A stretch of 64,000 nucleotides of DNA from Lactobacillus kimbladii (GTDB lineage Bacteria; Bacillota; Bacilli; Lactobacillales; Lactobacillaceae): assembly GCF_000970755.1 (NCBI RefSeq), contig NZ_KQ034007.1:991485-1055484 (forward strand), in the 5' to 3' direction. Made by a program: the position numbers and the translations under genes. This document shows positions 54,853 to 64,000 of this stretch, piece after piece. Positions within the stretch are counted from its first letter, which is position 1. Each line of letters starts with the position of its first letter. The notes beneath the pieces are model-generated. The model saw only the letters and a list, made by a program, of their open reading frames with translations. It had not been told where the DNA came from and made no database searches.

Positions 54853-55797
54853 TTATGCCTTAAATGTTTCAGTCTGGAAGTTTTCGATTTTGTAAGGTAC
54901 TTCAACTGGCTCTTCGTGTTCAAAATATAGATGGGTTCTATTAGTTGCCTTGCAGAGTTCATTCTTATGATGTACAACTTTTTGTTCTTCAATCATTGCT
55001 TCTGGAAACATTAATTTTGGCTCGCGCATTTCATTTGGATCACTGTTATCGAGCAAATGGCGCAAACCAGTTGCAAACGCAATTTTGATATCACTTGAAA
55101 TGTTTATTTTATTGATGCCATTGTCAATTGCTTCTTGAATTTTATCGTCAGGATTATTTGAAGCTCCGTGCAAAACTAATGGTACATCTACAGCTTCTGA
55201 AACTTGTTTTGCAATTTCCGGCTTCAATTTAGGCTGTACATCTTTAGGGTAAAGACCGTGGGCGGTACCAATTGCAATTGCCAAAGAATCAACACTTGTT
55301 TTCTCAACAAAATCCCTAGCCATTTCAGGTGTAGTGTAATGTACATCGTTTGTTAAATGTCCGTTGACATCATAGCCAGTATCAGCTATTGTTCCTATTT
55401 CAGCTTCAACTGATATTCCAGTGGCATGAGCTGCCTCGACCACCTTTTTTGTAGTGGCAATATTTTCATCATATGGTTTCATAGAGCAATCAATCATAAC
55501 GCTGGTGAAGCCTAGATGAATAGCATGAATGCAGTCTTCATAACTAGCACCATGATCTAAATGTAAAGCAATTGGCAAATCTGTTTTGTTAATGCCCTGT
55601 AAAACTTGCCCCACAAAGTTATCACGCAAAAATGCCAGCTCGGTGGGATGAATCGCCATTATAAAAGGTGTTTGATCTTCAATACACTTTTCCAGAGTTG
55701 CTGTAAAAAGTTGTCCAGATCCAGCGTTGTAAGCTGGTATTGCAAAGTGATTTTTATGTGCTACATCCAATAATCTTTTTCCTGTTACTAAAACCAT
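54853..55797 (-). CDS. Class II ketose-bisphosphate aldolase
   Basis: 314 residues from the ATG at 55797, with GGAGG ahead (a TTG four codons upstream overlaps that site). Class II zinc aldolase: LHLDHGASYEDC holds the first zinc histidine and base, VEAEIG a conserved Glu, AIGTAHGLYP and PLVLHGASNNPDD the other ligands. Family members cleave fructose- or tagatose-1,6-bisphosphate or short ketose 1-phosphates. In this operon it could split a ketose 1-phosphate made by the PTS, or its bisphosphate, to dihydroxyacetone phosphate and an aldehyde. Substrate not certain. Confidence 0.85.
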   Translation of the reverse strand: MVLVTGKRLLDVAHKNHFAIPAYNAGSGQLFTATLEKCIEDQTPFIMAIHPTELAFLRDNFVGQVLQGINKTDLPIALHLDHGASYEDCIHAIHLGFTSVMIDCSMKPYDENIATTKKVVEAAHATGISVEAEIGTIADTGYDVNGHLTNDVHYTTPEMARDFVEKTSVDSLAIAIGTAHGLYPKDVQPKLKPEIAKQVSEAVDVPLVLHGASNNPDDKIQEAIDNGINKINISSDIKIAFATGLRHLLDNSDPNEMREPKLMFPEAMIEEQKVVHHKNELCKATNRTHLYFEHEEPVEVPYKIENFQTETFKA

Positions 55798-55845
55798 TTT
55801 TACCTCCAAAAATTAATAAATTATACTTTCTGAAAAACAAACTTT

Positions 55846-55863
55846 TTATGGTCCACTTTTCAT
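55846..55863 (-). other. Five-codon ORF with a strong ribosome site
   Basis: On the reverse strand AAGGAGGAAG (55867-55876) directly follows the upstream IIA stop codon and stands three bases before ATG AAA AGT GGA CCA TAA (MKSGP). This is the strongest Shine-Dalgarno of the operon but serves only five codons. It may be a leader peptide or the residue of a lost gene. A TATAAT lies between it and the aldolase start. Confidence 0.4.
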
Positions 55864-55875
55864 GATCTTCCTCCT

Positions 55876-56349
55876 TTACAAGTATTTTTCTATTTCTTCT
55901 GCTGTTTGACATTGACTTATTTTGGAAATGACGTTTTTATCTGCAAATTTACGGAAAATTTTGATCAATCTTTTGATTCTCGGACTATTCTTTTGAGATT
56001 TACGGCTAATCAATAAAATAAAACAAGTATCTACAGCAGTACTATCTGGACATTTCCATTCATCTATTTTCTGAGCTAACTTACAAATTATTAAATTAGG
56101 AATTACATTTTCTTCTAAGATGATATGAGGAAAGGCAATACCATTTCCAAAAGAAGTGTTTTTAACCTGTTCCCTGGCCTGCAAGCTTTTAAAAAGTTCT
56201 TTTTGTGATAATTTTTTTTGATTGGCAACGCTTTTGGATATCAGAGAAAAAAGTTCTTTTTTAGTAATTTTTTGGTCAACATTTATTTTTATAAAAAAAT
56301 TATCGCTGCTTTTGGATTCTGTAGACTGCGTGTCTGACATTTTTTTCAT
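55876..56349 (-). CDS. PTS IIA-like domain, separated from the regulator
   Basis: 157 residues with a fructose/mannitol IIA fold; the active-site region reads GNGIAFPHIILEEN. It overlaps the end of the PRD regulator by 50 bases in the +1 frame. Removing one A from the A7 run at 56340-56346 would fuse the two frames into one protein of about 630 residues, the usual size of a PRD regulator with C-terminal IIA. No clear ribosome site is seen ahead of its ATG. It is either a real separate gene, a frameshifted C-terminal domain, or a slippage product. Confidence 0.7.
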   Translation of the reverse strand: MKKMSDTQSTESKSSDNFFIKINVDQKITKKELFSLISKSVANQKKLSQKELFKSLQAREQVKNTSFGNGIAFPHIILEENVIPNLIICKLAQKIDEWKCPDSTAVDTCFILLISRKSQKNSPRIKRLIKIFRKFADKNVISKISQCQTAEEIEKYL

Positions 56350-57784
56350 CTTCTTTTGTTAAAAAAGCACTAACTAGTTCAACTGGTACATTGGTTTTTA
56401 CCGATAATGGAACTGTACTTATCAGCAAGTCAATATTCTTATGTTTTTTTAGTATGTCTTCTATCTCGAGGTTGGAACCTAAGCCTATGACCTTTAAATC
56501 AGGCATTAATTTTCTTATTTTTGTTGAAATTATTTCTGAAGTACCAATCCCTGTTGTACAAATAATATAAACACGTACCCTTTTATTCCTACGTGGCTGA
56601 GCTTCTAAGTATTTAACGAAGTAAAGGCATATAAAACCTGTTTCATTATCTGAAATAGCTGGTAAGTGAAATTCACGTTCCACCTGTTTTGAAGCTAACT
56701 TAGTAGCTTCAAAAACTTTCTCATATTCCAATTTAATATCATTTAATAAAGCATTTGGTAAGGATACTTGCATTTTTAATCGAATGATCATTGAAAAAAT
56801 ATGATTTTTAATATCATTCAGTATATATTTGCTAAAACCGGTATTTAGAAATTGTGAAACCAATGTAATGTATTCTTGAGAAACTCGTTCTGCTAATTTA
56901 TGATCATCAGAAGTTATTTCACTTTTTTTCTCACTAAATCTTGAGGAAATTAGATATTCAAATAAGTAGTAAGTTTCAACTTCTAAAGATAATGGCTGTA
57001 CATTTAAATAATTTTCAATATTTTGAATAATTTTCTGGCAAATCTTGAAAATTTCAGGATTTGCCTTCGATTTTCTTGTTATACTAGACTTTGACTCAAC
57101 TGAATAATTTACTGATTTAAATTTTCTTGCTCTGCTTAACAGAATATAAATATGTGTAAAAAAATTAATATTATAAGGATAAGGAAGATTGTTATTTAGA
57201 GATTTCATTGCCAGTTTTAATTGTTCTAAGGCGAAGTCAAAATCTTGGTCATCATATTGTCCAATACTATTTCGCAAACTACTAATTTCTGTTGTATTGT
57301 TAACATGTAAAACTACTTCAATAATGGCATTTCTAATATTTTTTTCTGTTCCTTTGATGCTTAAAAAACGTTGTTTGCGAATTAATGACAGATTCCATCT
57401 TTTAATTTTTGCAGAAATCATTTTTTCATCATTTTGAATTACTGCTTCACTAACATATAAACTATTAATAATATCTGTAATTGAAACTGCTTTAGGAGAT
57501 GCAATTAAGAGCCTGGTTAAAATATTTTCTTGACGTTCATTGATTTCCGAAAAAGCAGCAGATTTTTTATTTTCGTACTTTAAATAATTTTGATAAACTA
57601 ATTCAAATCCCTTACTTCTTTTAGAAATAATTATTTTTTCTGGAAAATTCTGATTTAACTGATTGATCCTCCTAATTATCGTTTTACGTGAGACGTTTAA
57701 TTTTTGCGAAATTTTAGCCGAAGAATTGAAACCATGATTTACTTTTAAATAGTTGATTATGGATTGATTCAAATCTTTAACCAT
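56300..57784 (-). CDS. PRD-containing transcriptional regulator of the lyxose-type operon
   Basis: 494 residues: N-terminal helix-turn-helices (GFNSSAKISQKLNVSRKTII near residue 17, and a second near 95-120), two PRD modules (about 170-390) and a IIB-like domain (YIICTTGIGTSEIIS near residue 405). It ends at VYRIQKQR just after the usual FLTKEDE linker, so the C-terminal IIA domain is missing from this frame and appears as the overlapping next ORF. Homologues are activated or silenced by PTS phosphorylation. GGAAGGAG precedes the ATG. First gene of the operon. Confidence 0.85.
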   Translation of the reverse strand: MVKDLNQSIINYLKVNHGFNSSAKISQKLNVSRKTIIRRINQLNQNFPEKIIISKRSKGFELVYQNYLKYENKKSAAFSEINERQENILTRLLIASPKAVSITDIINSLYVSEAVIQNDEKMISAKIKRWNLSLIRKQRFLSIKGTEKNIRNAIIEVVLHVNNTTEISSLRNSIGQYDDQDFDFALEQLKLAMKSLNNNLPYPYNINFFTHIYILLSRARKFKSVNYSVESKSSITRKSKANPEIFKICQKIIQNIENYLNVQPLSLEVETYYLFEYLISSRFSEKKSEITSDDHKLAERVSQEYITLVSQFLNTGFSKYILNDIKNHIFSMIIRLKMQVSLPNALLNDIKLEYEKVFEATKLASKQVEREFHLPAISDNETGFICLYFVKYLEAQPRRNKRVRVYIICTTGIGTSEIISTKIRKLMPDLKVIGLGSNLEIEDILKKHKNIDLLISTVPLSVKTNVPVELVSAFLTKEDEKNVRHAVYRIQKQR

Positions 57785-57808
57785 TTCTTTTCTCCTTCCG
57801 ACATTTTT

Positions 57809-57835
57809 ATTATATAAGTCTGTGTAAGCGCTACA
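57809..57835 (-). promoter_or_regulatory. Promoter of lyxose-type operon with cre box
   Basis: On the reverse strand TATAAT at 57809-57814 is the -10 box; TGTAAGCGCTACA at 57823-57835 is a near-palindromic CcpA cre site covering the position of the -35 element. This predicts repression by preferred sugars. Confidence 0.7.
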
Positions 57836-57874
57836 TCATAAGAAAATGTCCCCAATCAAAATTGAATGAGGACA

Positions 57875-57923
57875 AATAAAAAAGCAAAAGAGCTGTGTAT
57901 AATTTTCACAGCTCTTTTGCTTT
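57875..57923 (-). terminator. aspS terminator
   Basis: 17-bp perfect stem AAAGCAAAAGAGCTGTG (57881-57897) and CACAGCTCTTTTGCTTT (57907-57923); on the reverse strand it ends in TTTTTTA, about 25 bases after the aspS stop. Confidence 0.92.
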
Positions 57924-57947
57924 AGTTAAAAATACTTTTAAACTTTC

Positions 57948-59798
57948 TTAATCCCAACTAGTATTATGTGCAGCATCTTTTTCCGCTTGTGCTTTCAATT
58001 TTGCCTCAATTTTAGCTATATCCTCTTGATACTTATCCTCGACTTCAATACCCAAATCAGTCAATTGCTGTTCAGATACAGGAGCAGGTGCGTGCATCAT
58101 TGGTTCTGAAGCATTGGCATTTTTCGGGAATGCCAATACATCACGGATATTATCTTTTTCAGCAAGCAACATTGCAAAACGGTCAAGCCCGATGGCAAGT
58201 CCAGCATGTGGCGGGAAGCCCATATCCAGAGCTTCAAGAAGGTAGCCAAATTGTTCATAAGCACGTTTTTTGGTAAAGCCAAGTGCTTTAAACATTTTTT
58301 CCTGAATTGAACGTTTGTGAATACGGATTGATCCACCACCTAGTTCATCACCGTTCATAACTATATCATAGCTGCGAGCGTGAGCTTTATGCGGTTCAGT
58401 ATCCAATAATTTAATACCTTCATCATCAGGCATAGTGAATGGATGGTGAGCAGCAATCCACCTGCCAAAACCTTCATCATATTCAAATAAGGGCCAATCA
58501 ACCACCCAGATAAAGTCAAAGACATGTTTCGGAATAATATTTGTTTCTTTAGCAAATTCACGACGTAAATGGTCAAGTGAATCGCAGCAGACTTTCCATT
58601 TATCAGCAATAAATACGACTAGTTCCCCGCCTTGCAAGTTAAATTCACTGATTAGAGCAGCTTTATTTTCATCAGTTAAAAAGCGAGAAATAGGACCGGA
58701 AAATTCGCCATCTTCAAATTTGACCCAAGCCAAACCTTTTGCGTGATAACGCTTAATATAGTCCTGCTTTTTCTCAATTTGTTTGCGAGAGTATTTTTGA
58801 GCACCATCTTTAACTGCAATCCCTTTAACAAAGCCACCATCGGCAATAGCACCAGAGAAAACCTTAAAAGCACTATCTCTAAAGATTGGACTTAAGTCGT
58901 GAATCAACATGCCAAAACGGATGTCTGGTTTATCTGTTCCGTAATTATTCATTGAGTCTGTCCAGGAAATGCGGTCAATTGGAGTTTTCAGATCAATTCC
59001 CATTACGTCTTTCATGATTTTCTTGAGCAAGCCTTCAGTGTAGTCTTGTACCTGCTGCTCATCAGTAAAAGAAGTTTCCATATCAATCTGAGTGAATTCA
59101 GGTTGCCTGTCACCCCGCAAATCTTCATCTCTAAAGCATCTAGCTAACTGGTAATATTTATCAAAGCCGGCCCCCATTAATAATTGCTTGAATAATTGGG
59201 GAGATTGCGGCAAAGCATAAAAACTGCCCGGATAGATTCTGGACGGTACCAAATAGTCACGTGCACCCTCAGGTGAAGACTTTCCTAAAATTGGTGTTTC
59301 AATGTCAATGAAACCATTTTGATCAAAAAATTCATGTGTTGCTCGTAAAATTTTTGACCGTAAAATGATAGCATTTTGCAAGCTTGGTCTACGCAAATCC
59401 AAATAGCGATACTTTAGTCTGGTCTGTTCGGCAACCTCAACATCATCTTTAATTTCAAAAGGTGGGTTCTTAGACTCATTTAAAATGATTATTTCCTTAG
59501 CCTCAACTTCAACCTCTCCCGTTTTCATGTCAGGATTAATACTTGAACGTTTGACCACTTTTCCTTTAACTTGAATTACATATTCATTTCCCAATGAATC
59601 AGCAATAGCCATTAATTCTTTACCTGAATCATGATTAACTACTACTTGGACTAGTCCCTCACGATCGCGTAAATCTATAAATACCAAATTACCCAGATTG
59701 CGCACACGTTGCACCCAGCCATATAAATTTACATCCTGATCAAGGTAGTCTTGAGTGATATTGCCACAATAGTCAGTTCTTTTTTCCATTTTTTTCAT
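57948..59798 (-). CDS. aspS: Aspartyl-tRNA synthetase
   Basis: 616 residues, bacterial-type class II enzyme. OB-fold anticodon domain ([21 protein letters not shown]), motif 2 [22 protein letters not shown], a bacterial GAD insertion and motif 3 [14 protein letters not shown]. Charges tRNA-Asp. It lies 2 bases after hisS and is governed by the upstream T-box. The start at 59798 and a Met three codons in are both possible. Confidence 0.96.
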   Translation of the reverse strand: MKKMEKRTDYCGNITQDYLDQDVNLYGWVQRVRNLGNLVFIDLRDREGLVQVVVNHDSGKELMAIADSLGNEYVIQVKGKVVKRSSINPDMKTGEVEVEAKEIIILNESKNPPFEIKDDVEVAEQTRLKYRYLDLRRPSLQNAIILRSKILRATHEFFDQNGFIDIETPILGKSSPEGARDYLVPSRIYPGSFYALPQSPQLFKQLLMGAGFDKYYQLARCFRDEDLRGDRQPEFTQIDMETSFTDEQQVQDYTEGLLKKIMKDVMGIDLKTPIDRISWTDSMNNYGTDKPDIRFGMLIHDLSPIFRDSAFKVFSGAIADGGFVKGIAVKDGAQKYSRKQIEKKQDYIKRYHAKGLAWVKFEDGEFSGPISRFLTDENKAALISEFNLQGGELVVFIADKWKVCCDSLDHLRREFAKETNIIPKHVFDFIWVVDWPLFEYDEGFGRWIAAHHPFTMPDDEGIKLLDTEPHKAHARSYDIVMNGDELGGGSIRIHKRSIQEKMFKALGFTKKRAYEQFGYLLEALDMGFPPHAGLAIGLDRFAMLLAEKDNIRDVLAFPKNANASEPMMHAPAPVSEQQLTDLGIEVEDKYQEDIAKIEAKLKAQAEKDAAHNTSWD

Positions 59799-59800
59799 TT

Positions 59801-61087
59801 TTATTCCTTTAATTGTTTCATTACCGCATTTATATTTTCTAGATCATTAAAAGCAAACTTAAATGTTTTAGCATCAGAAAGTCTCTTAACATTTAAAACT
59901 TTGGCAGTCAATTCTTTATCGCCAAGAGTAATAACATATTTTGCTTTAGCTCTATCTGCTTTTTTGAATTGAGCTTTTAACTTCTTTTGCTCGACATCAT
60001 ATTGAACTTTCAGCCCTTGCTTACGCAACAAACGAGCAATTTCAACTGTTTTTACTTCTGTTTCTTGACCGATATTGGCAATAAAGAAATCAATACCCTG
60101 ATCTGCAAAAAGTTTTGGATTTTGTTTTTGTAATACCAGCATCAAACGTTCTTCGCCAATGCCAAAACCGACTGCTGGAGTACTTGGTCCGTCAAATTCC
60201 TCTACTAAGTTATCATAACGGCCACCGCCAAGAATTGTTGAAGCAGATTCCCAAATGCTTTTATCTTCGACCATGAATTCAAAAATTACACCAGTGTAGT
60301 AGTCCAGTCCCCGAACTAAATCATTATCAATCACATAATTAATTTTTAATTGATCCAGCATCTTTAAAATTTGGTCAAAGTTTTCCTTTGATTCTTGATC
60401 CAAATAATCAACTATTTTAGGTGCATTTGGTAAAAATTTCTTATCCTGTTCATCTTTGGAATCTAAAATGCGCAAAGGGTTTTTTTCTAACCGTCTTTTT
60501 GAATCATCAGAAAGCTGGTCTCTAACTGGTTTAAAATAATTAACCAACGCATCATGATAACCTTGCCGTACTTGTGAATTTCCTAGTGTATTGATATGCA
60601 ATTCATAATTCTTCACACCAAGCTTGGCCAACAAATCATGAGCTAGAACAATTGTTTCTACGTCAGCCAAAGGATTTGCGGAACCAAAACTCTCAATGCC
60701 AATTTGGTGAAATTCACGTTGACGACCTGCTTGAGGTCTTTCATAGCGAAATGTCGATTCAATATAATAAACATTTAAGGGCTTGGCAATTTCTGGTGCA
60801 TAAAGTTTATCCTCAACATAAGCTCGCACTACTCCAGCTGTTCCTTCTGGCCTTAAGGCAATGTGTCTGCCACCTTTATCATTAAAATCGTACATTTCTT
60901 TTTCAACAACATCAGAAGTTTCACCACTCGAACGTGAAAAAACATTGTAGTTTTCAAAACTAGGTGTCCGAATCTCGCGGTAATTTGCTTGTTTAAAAAA
61001 GTCACGTAATATTTGTTCGACTTTTTCCCATGATCCAGATTCATCTGGCAAAATATCAACTGTTCCTTTAGGTCTTTGAACTCTCAT
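59801..61087 (-). CDS. hisS: Histidyl-tRNA synthetase
   Basis: 428 residues. [12 protein letters not shown] at the N terminus, class II motif 1/2 residues [12 protein letters not shown] and [20 protein letters not shown], the histidine-specific loop [13 protein letters not shown], and [10 protein letters not shown] motif 3. Charges tRNA-His. First gene after the T-box leader, 2 bases before aspS. Confidence 0.97.
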   Translation of the reverse strand: MRVQRPKGTVDILPDESGSWEKVEQILRDFFKQANYREIRTPSFENYNVFSRSSGETSDVVEKEMYDFNDKGGRHIALRPEGTAGVVRAYVEDKLYAPEIAKPLNVYYIESTFRYERPQAGRQREFHQIGIESFGSANPLADVETIVLAHDLLAKLGVKNYELHINTLGNSQVRQGYHDALVNYFKPVRDQLSDDSKRRLEKNPLRILDSKDEQDKKFLPNAPKIVDYLDQESKENFDQILKMLDQLKINYVIDNDLVRGLDYYTGVIFEFMVEDKSIWESASTILGGGRYDNLVEEFDGPSTPAVGFGIGEERLMLVLQKQNPKLFADQGIDFFIANIGQETEVKTVEIARLLRKQGLKVQYDVEQKKLKAQFKKADRAKAKYVITLGDKELTAKVLNVKRLSDAKTFKFAFNDLENINAVMKQLKE

Positions 61088-61104
61088 TTAATCATCCTTT
61101 TAAT

Positions 61105-61302
61105 AAAAAAACGTCCTTGAATAAATCAAGGGCGCTCTGATTTAGCACGGTACCACCTTTTACCTGCTGCGAATAACGCTCGCGATGCGCTCATTATCTG
61201 GTAAAGGGGTCACAGTTAGTTTTTTCCCACCTTTTCACCAAAAACAGGCGGTCTCTGAATAAAAATACTAAACTTCAGTCTTTGTCATTGATAATTCTTT
61301 TT
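61105..61302 (-). ncRNA. hisS-aspS T-box riboswitch leader
   Basis: On the reverse strand the leader has a long Stem I with an AGTA-type loop, GAC at 61209-61211 in TGTGACCCC as the likely specifier codon (Asp), the antiterminator AAAGGTGGTACCGTGCT (61144-61160) and a GTCCTTGA/TCAAGGGC terminator followed by seven T (61105-61133). Uncharged tRNA-Asp should turn the operon on even though hisS comes first. Specifier position was read by eye. Confidence 0.87.
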
Positions 61303-61303
61303 T

Positions 61304-61332
61304 AGAATATAGTTTTCACAGTTAAAAGTCAA
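61304..61332 (-). promoter_or_regulatory. hisS-aspS promoter
   Basis: On the reverse strand TTGACT (61327-61332) and TATTCT (61304-61309) with an exact 17-base spacer, a strong sigma-A promoter just upstream of the T-box leader and 27 bases beyond the dtd stop. Confidence 0.8.
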
Positions 61333-61358
61333 CCTGTAGTACTATTCATGCACGATAT

Positions 61359-61796
61359 TTACAGATCCAACACGATTGTGAAAGGTCCATCATTTTCTAA
61401 ATCAACCTGCATGTCTGCACCAAATTCACCTCTTGCTACGATTAATCCTAAATTTTCCAAATCTTTATTAAACTGTTCCCATAACTCTTTTGATTTTGGT
61501 GGTCTCATAGCTTTGATAAAACTAGGTCGATTACCCTTTTTGGTATCTGCTAGTAAAGTAAACTGACTAACACTTAATATTTGTCCGCCAACATCTTTAA
61601 TTGCTAAATTGGTTTTACCATTTTCATCTTCAAAGATACGCATTTTGGCAATTTTAGCAGCGGCCTTTTTAACAATATCGGCTTCATCGCCTTCTTTTAA
61701 CCCGACCAGCAATAATAAACCCTTAGAGATCTGTCCTACTGTATTTCCCGCAATTTTAACACTAGCTCGGTTTACTCTTTGGATCACAATCCGCAT
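61359..61796 (-). CDS. dtd: D-aminoacyl-tRNA deacylase
   Basis: 145 residues. [17 protein letters not shown] holds the catalytic pocket, and the Gly-cisPro motif lies in [11 protein letters not shown] at the C terminus. It removes D-amino acids (and glycine from tRNA-Ala) from mischarged tRNA. It overlaps relA by one base, the usual pairing. Confidence 0.96.
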   Translation of the reverse strand: MRIVIQRVNRASVKIAGNTVGQISKGLLLLVGLKEGDEADIVKKAAAKIAKMRIFEDENGKTNLAIKDVGGQILSVSQFTLLADTKKGNRPSFIKAMRPPKSKELWEQFNKDLENLGLIVARGEFGADMQVDLENDGPFTIVLDL

Positions 61797-64000
61797 TAAT
61801 TATCAGCCCTCCTCGTCTGGTATACATCTGGTATATCTCTTAACTTAGTCAAAATGTCTTCTAGTTGTGCTGAATTGTTCACCGCCACTGTAGCATATAT
61901 ATGAGCAATATTATCTTCATTAACTTTGCCTGAAATATTATTAATGTTTGGGGTTAGTGTATTCAACTTTGTAATGACATCAGTAAGTAATTTACCACGA
62001 TTGTAGCCGAAGACTTCAATATTAGCATTAAATGATTGAGCACTGTTTTCTGCAACATTCTCCCATTGAACTTCAATCAGTCTGCCCTTACTTTCGTCAT
62101 TATTTACTATATTGCGACAGTCTGTTCGATGAATTGTCACGCCCCGACCTTTAGTAACATAGCCGACAATGTCGTCTCCTGGAACTGGGTTGCAACACTT
62201 GGCCAAATGAAGCATCAAGTCACTTATGCCTTGAATCATAACACCATTTTTGTGCTTGATCTTCATTGCCTTAGAATCTTTTTTACTTGGTGGATTTTCC
62301 GTAACTGCTTTTTGTCCTGAATTCAGAATTTCTTCTTCAAGCTGCTTTTGTTTCTTCTTTTCATTCTCGCGGCGTATATCCGCAGTTAATCTGTTAACCA
62401 CACCAATTGCGGAAAGATCACCAAAACCGATTGAAGCATACATTTCATCAGCAGTATGGTAATTTATTTGTTCTAATAGTGGTTCAATATGTTCTTTAGA
62501 CATAAATACTTTAGGTGAAAGTCCTTGCTCACGCAACTTGTCCGCCACCATTTGCTCGCCCTGCTCAATACTACGGTCACGATCAAGATTTCTAAAGTAC
62601 CGGCGAATTTTATTGCGTGCACGTGAGGTCTTAACCAAATCTACCCAATCTCTTGATGGGGTAGCATTAGATTGAGTCATGATTTCAATGACATCACCAT
62701 TTTTTAACTTATAATCTAATGGTACTAGTTTGCCATTGACTTTAGCTCCGACTGCATGACTACCCACTTGAGTATGAATCTCATAAGCAAAATCTAAGGT
62801 AACTGACCCTTTTGGCAGTTCATAAACTTCACCTTTAGGAGTGAAAACATAAACGCGATCAGAGAAGATTTCGCTTTTAACGCTTTTCATGAATTCATCA
62901 GCATCTGAAGTTTCATCTTTTAATTCTAAAATTTCACGGACCATATCCAACTTTTCATTTGAACTGGTTTGTTCTACACCTTTAAAGTTACCCCTCTTAT
63001 ATGCCCAGTGAGCAGCCACACCGTATTCAGCAACTTCATGCATTTGTTCGGTTCTGATTTGTATCTCCAGGGGTCTGCCACCAGGGCCAATAATCGTAGT
63101 ATGAAGTGATTGATAACCGTTAACTTTAGGCACAGCAATATAATCTTTAAAGCGACCTGGCATTGGTTTCCATTTAGTATGAACAGCACCCAAAACCGCA
63201 TAACAGTCTTTAACTGTTTTAACAATCACACGTACTGCTAACAAGTCATAAATTTCATTAAAATCTTTATGCTTGTTGACCATTTTCTTATAAATAGAAT
63301 AGATGTGCTTTGGACGACCATATATTTCATACTTGATTCCCAGACTATCCAAGCTTTCTTTAAGTGTCTTGATCGCATCTTGAATATATTTTTCTCTTTG
63401 ACTACGTTTAAGACTCATTAAATTAACAATACGGTAATATGCTTTTGGGTTCAAATAATGAAAACTCATATCTTCGAGTTCCCATTTAACTGTTCCGATA
63501 CCCAAACGATCGGCTAAAGGCGCATATATATCCATTGTCTCCGATGCAATTCGGCGCTGCTTATCAGGGCGCAAATGCTCTAAAGTATGCATATTATGCA
63601 GTCTGTCAGCTAATTTGACCATAATCACTCGAATATCTTTTGCCATTGCAATTAACATTTTTCTGTGATTTTCAGCCAAAAATTCTTGGTGTGATTTATA
63701 CTGATATTTATTTAATTTAGTAACGCCATCAACTATAAAAGCAACATCTTTGCCAAACTTTTCCTTGATATCATCATTGGTAACTGGCGTATCTTCTACT
63801 GTATCATGTAAGAATCCTGCTGCAATTGTATCCGGATCAAGACTCAATTTTGCAAGAGTACCGGCAACTTGGGTAGGATGAACGATATATGGCTGTCCGG
63901 AGGCTCTTTTTTGATCTTTATGAGCATTTGCAGCAAATTTATATGCTTTTTCAACAAATGCAATTTGATCATCATTCATATATTTTTTACAGGTATCTAT
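61796..64000 (-). CDS. relA: Bifunctional (p)ppGpp synthetase/hydrolase RelA/SpoT (5' end outside window)
   Basis: 727 residues from the Met at 63979, but the frame stays open to the window edge and reads IDTCKKY before that Met; homologues have such a segment, so the true start is probably beyond 64000 and the gene is 5'-truncated here. HD hydrolase domain ([10 protein letters not shown]), synthetase ([21 protein letters not shown]), TGS ([18 protein letters not shown]), a ZFD with [12 protein letters not shown], and a C-terminal ACT domain. It controls the stringent response. Confidence 0.94.
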   Translation of the reverse strand: MDTCKKYMNDDQIAFVEKAYKFAANAHKDQKRASGQPYIVHPTQVAGTLAKLSLDPDTIAAGFLHDTVEDTPVTNDDIKEKFGKDVAFIVDGVTKLNKYQYKSHQEFLAENHRKMLIAMAKDIRVIMVKLADRLHNMHTLEHLRPDKQRRIASETMDIYAPLADRLGIGTVKWELEDMSFHYLNPKAYYRIVNLMSLKRSQREKYIQDAIKTLKESLDSLGIKYEIYGRPKHIYSIYKKMVNKHKDFNEIYDLLAVRVIVKTVKDCYAVLGAVHTKWKPMPGRFKDYIAVPKVNGYQSLHTTIIGPGGRPLEIQIRTEQMHEVAEYGVAAHWAYKRGNFKGVEQTSSNEKLDMVREILELKDETSDADEFMKSVKSEIFSDRVYVFTPKGEVYELPKGSVTLDFAYEIHTQVGSHAVGAKVNGKLVPLDYKLKNGDVIEIMTQSNATPSRDWVDLVKTSRARNKIRRYFRNLDRDRSIEQGEQMVADKLREQGLSPKVFMSKEHIEPLLEQINYHTADEMYASIGFGDLSAIGVVNRLTADIRRENEKKKQKQLEEEILNSGQKAVTENPPSKKDSKAMKIKHKNGVMIQGISDLMLHLAKCCNPVPGDDIVGYVTKGRGVTIHRTDCRNIVNNDESKGRLIEVQWENVAENSAQSFNANIEVFGYNRGKLLTDVITKLNTLTPNINNISGKVNEDNIAHIYATVAVNNSAQLEDILTKLRDIPDVYQTRRADN

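Noticed and set aside
54795-54992. 65-aa ORF across the aldolase/IIA junction
   Set aside because: Out-of-frame overlap of two real genes; low-complexity translation and no start signal.
56333-56346. Programmed -1 frameshift at the A7 run
   Set aside because: The IIA frame is +1 relative to the regulator, so a classic -1 slippery heptamer would not join them; loss of one A or transcriptional slippage fits instead.
58361-58873. Reverse-strand ORFs of 82 and 65 aa within aspS
   Set aside because: Same-strand out-of-frame shadows of aspS.
1-64000. CRISPR array, prophage, toxin-antitoxin or other defence system
   Set aside because: No regularly spaced repeats, phage structural genes, nuclease-helicase islands or paired small toxin/antitoxin ORFs were seen. 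The RexB fragment is housekeeping repair.

Overview
The window is AT-rich Firmicute chromosome. It most likely comes from a Lactobacillus sensu stricto species (acidophilus/delbrueckii group). The reasons are a RexB-type nuclease subunit with a degenerate P-loop, a four-gene mevalonate cluster, glyQS and hisS-aspS T-box leaders, the recO/glyQS/dnaG/rpoD block, PTS sugar operons with cre-like sites, and an LBP_cg2779-type small protein. I cannot name the species. No tRNA or rRNA gene, CRISPR array, prophage or recognisable defence island was seen.

Layout. 1-653: start of rexB, running off the left edge. 729-4747: isoprenoid operon mvk-mvaD-mvaK2-fni. 4806-8692: reverse-strand HAD phosphatase, rsmF, an orphan FtsX/MacB-like membrane protein and a methyltransferase-like protein. 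8772-9598: lepB and a 63-aa protein. 9918-16726: reverse-strand sugar-acid operon (PRD regulator, KDPG-type aldolase, galactitol-type PTS IIA/IIB/IIC, DgoD-like dehydratase, phosphotriesterase-like hydrolase). 16936-17483: decayed IS3-type element. 17532-25755: ABC-transporter array with two GntR/ATPase/permease cassettes, two extra paralogous permeases and a third bacitracin-type ABC unit. 26080-33711: pepT, Nif3-like gene, trmK, an ABC half-transporter, a Nudix gene, a CPBP protease and an Old-Yellow-Enzyme homologue. 33831-43757: a second IS3 scrap, then rpoD, dnaG, glyS, glyQ with T-box, recO, era, ybeY, phoH-like gene and yqeY. 43896-49668: rpsU, PPDK-regulator-like gene, msrA, yitT-like gene, msrB, an aminotransferase, tpx and a Nudix gene. 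49767-57784: second sugar operon (PRD regulator, separate IIA, class II aldolase, fructose-type IIA/IIB/IIC, DUF4432 epimerase-like gene, D-lyxose isomerase, xylulokinase). 57948-64000: aspS, hisS with T-box, dtd and relA, which runs off the right edge.

How the genes work together. The two sugar operons have the same design: a PRD-type regulator is the first gene, a PTS follows, and dedicated catabolic enzymes come last, with a cre-like box over the promoter. The first has a PTS, a putative lactonase, an aldonate dehydratase and a KDPG-type aldolase but no sugar-acid kinase, so phosphorylation during import may replace the kinase. The second joins lyxose/xylulose enzymes to a fructose-type PTS and a ketose-bisphosphate aldolase, and its regulator and the adjacent IIA domain are separated at a run of seven A. 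The ABC array shares TAATACAC motifs upstream of all three transcription units. These three places are the most likely to hold undescribed biology; the rest is conserved housekeeping.
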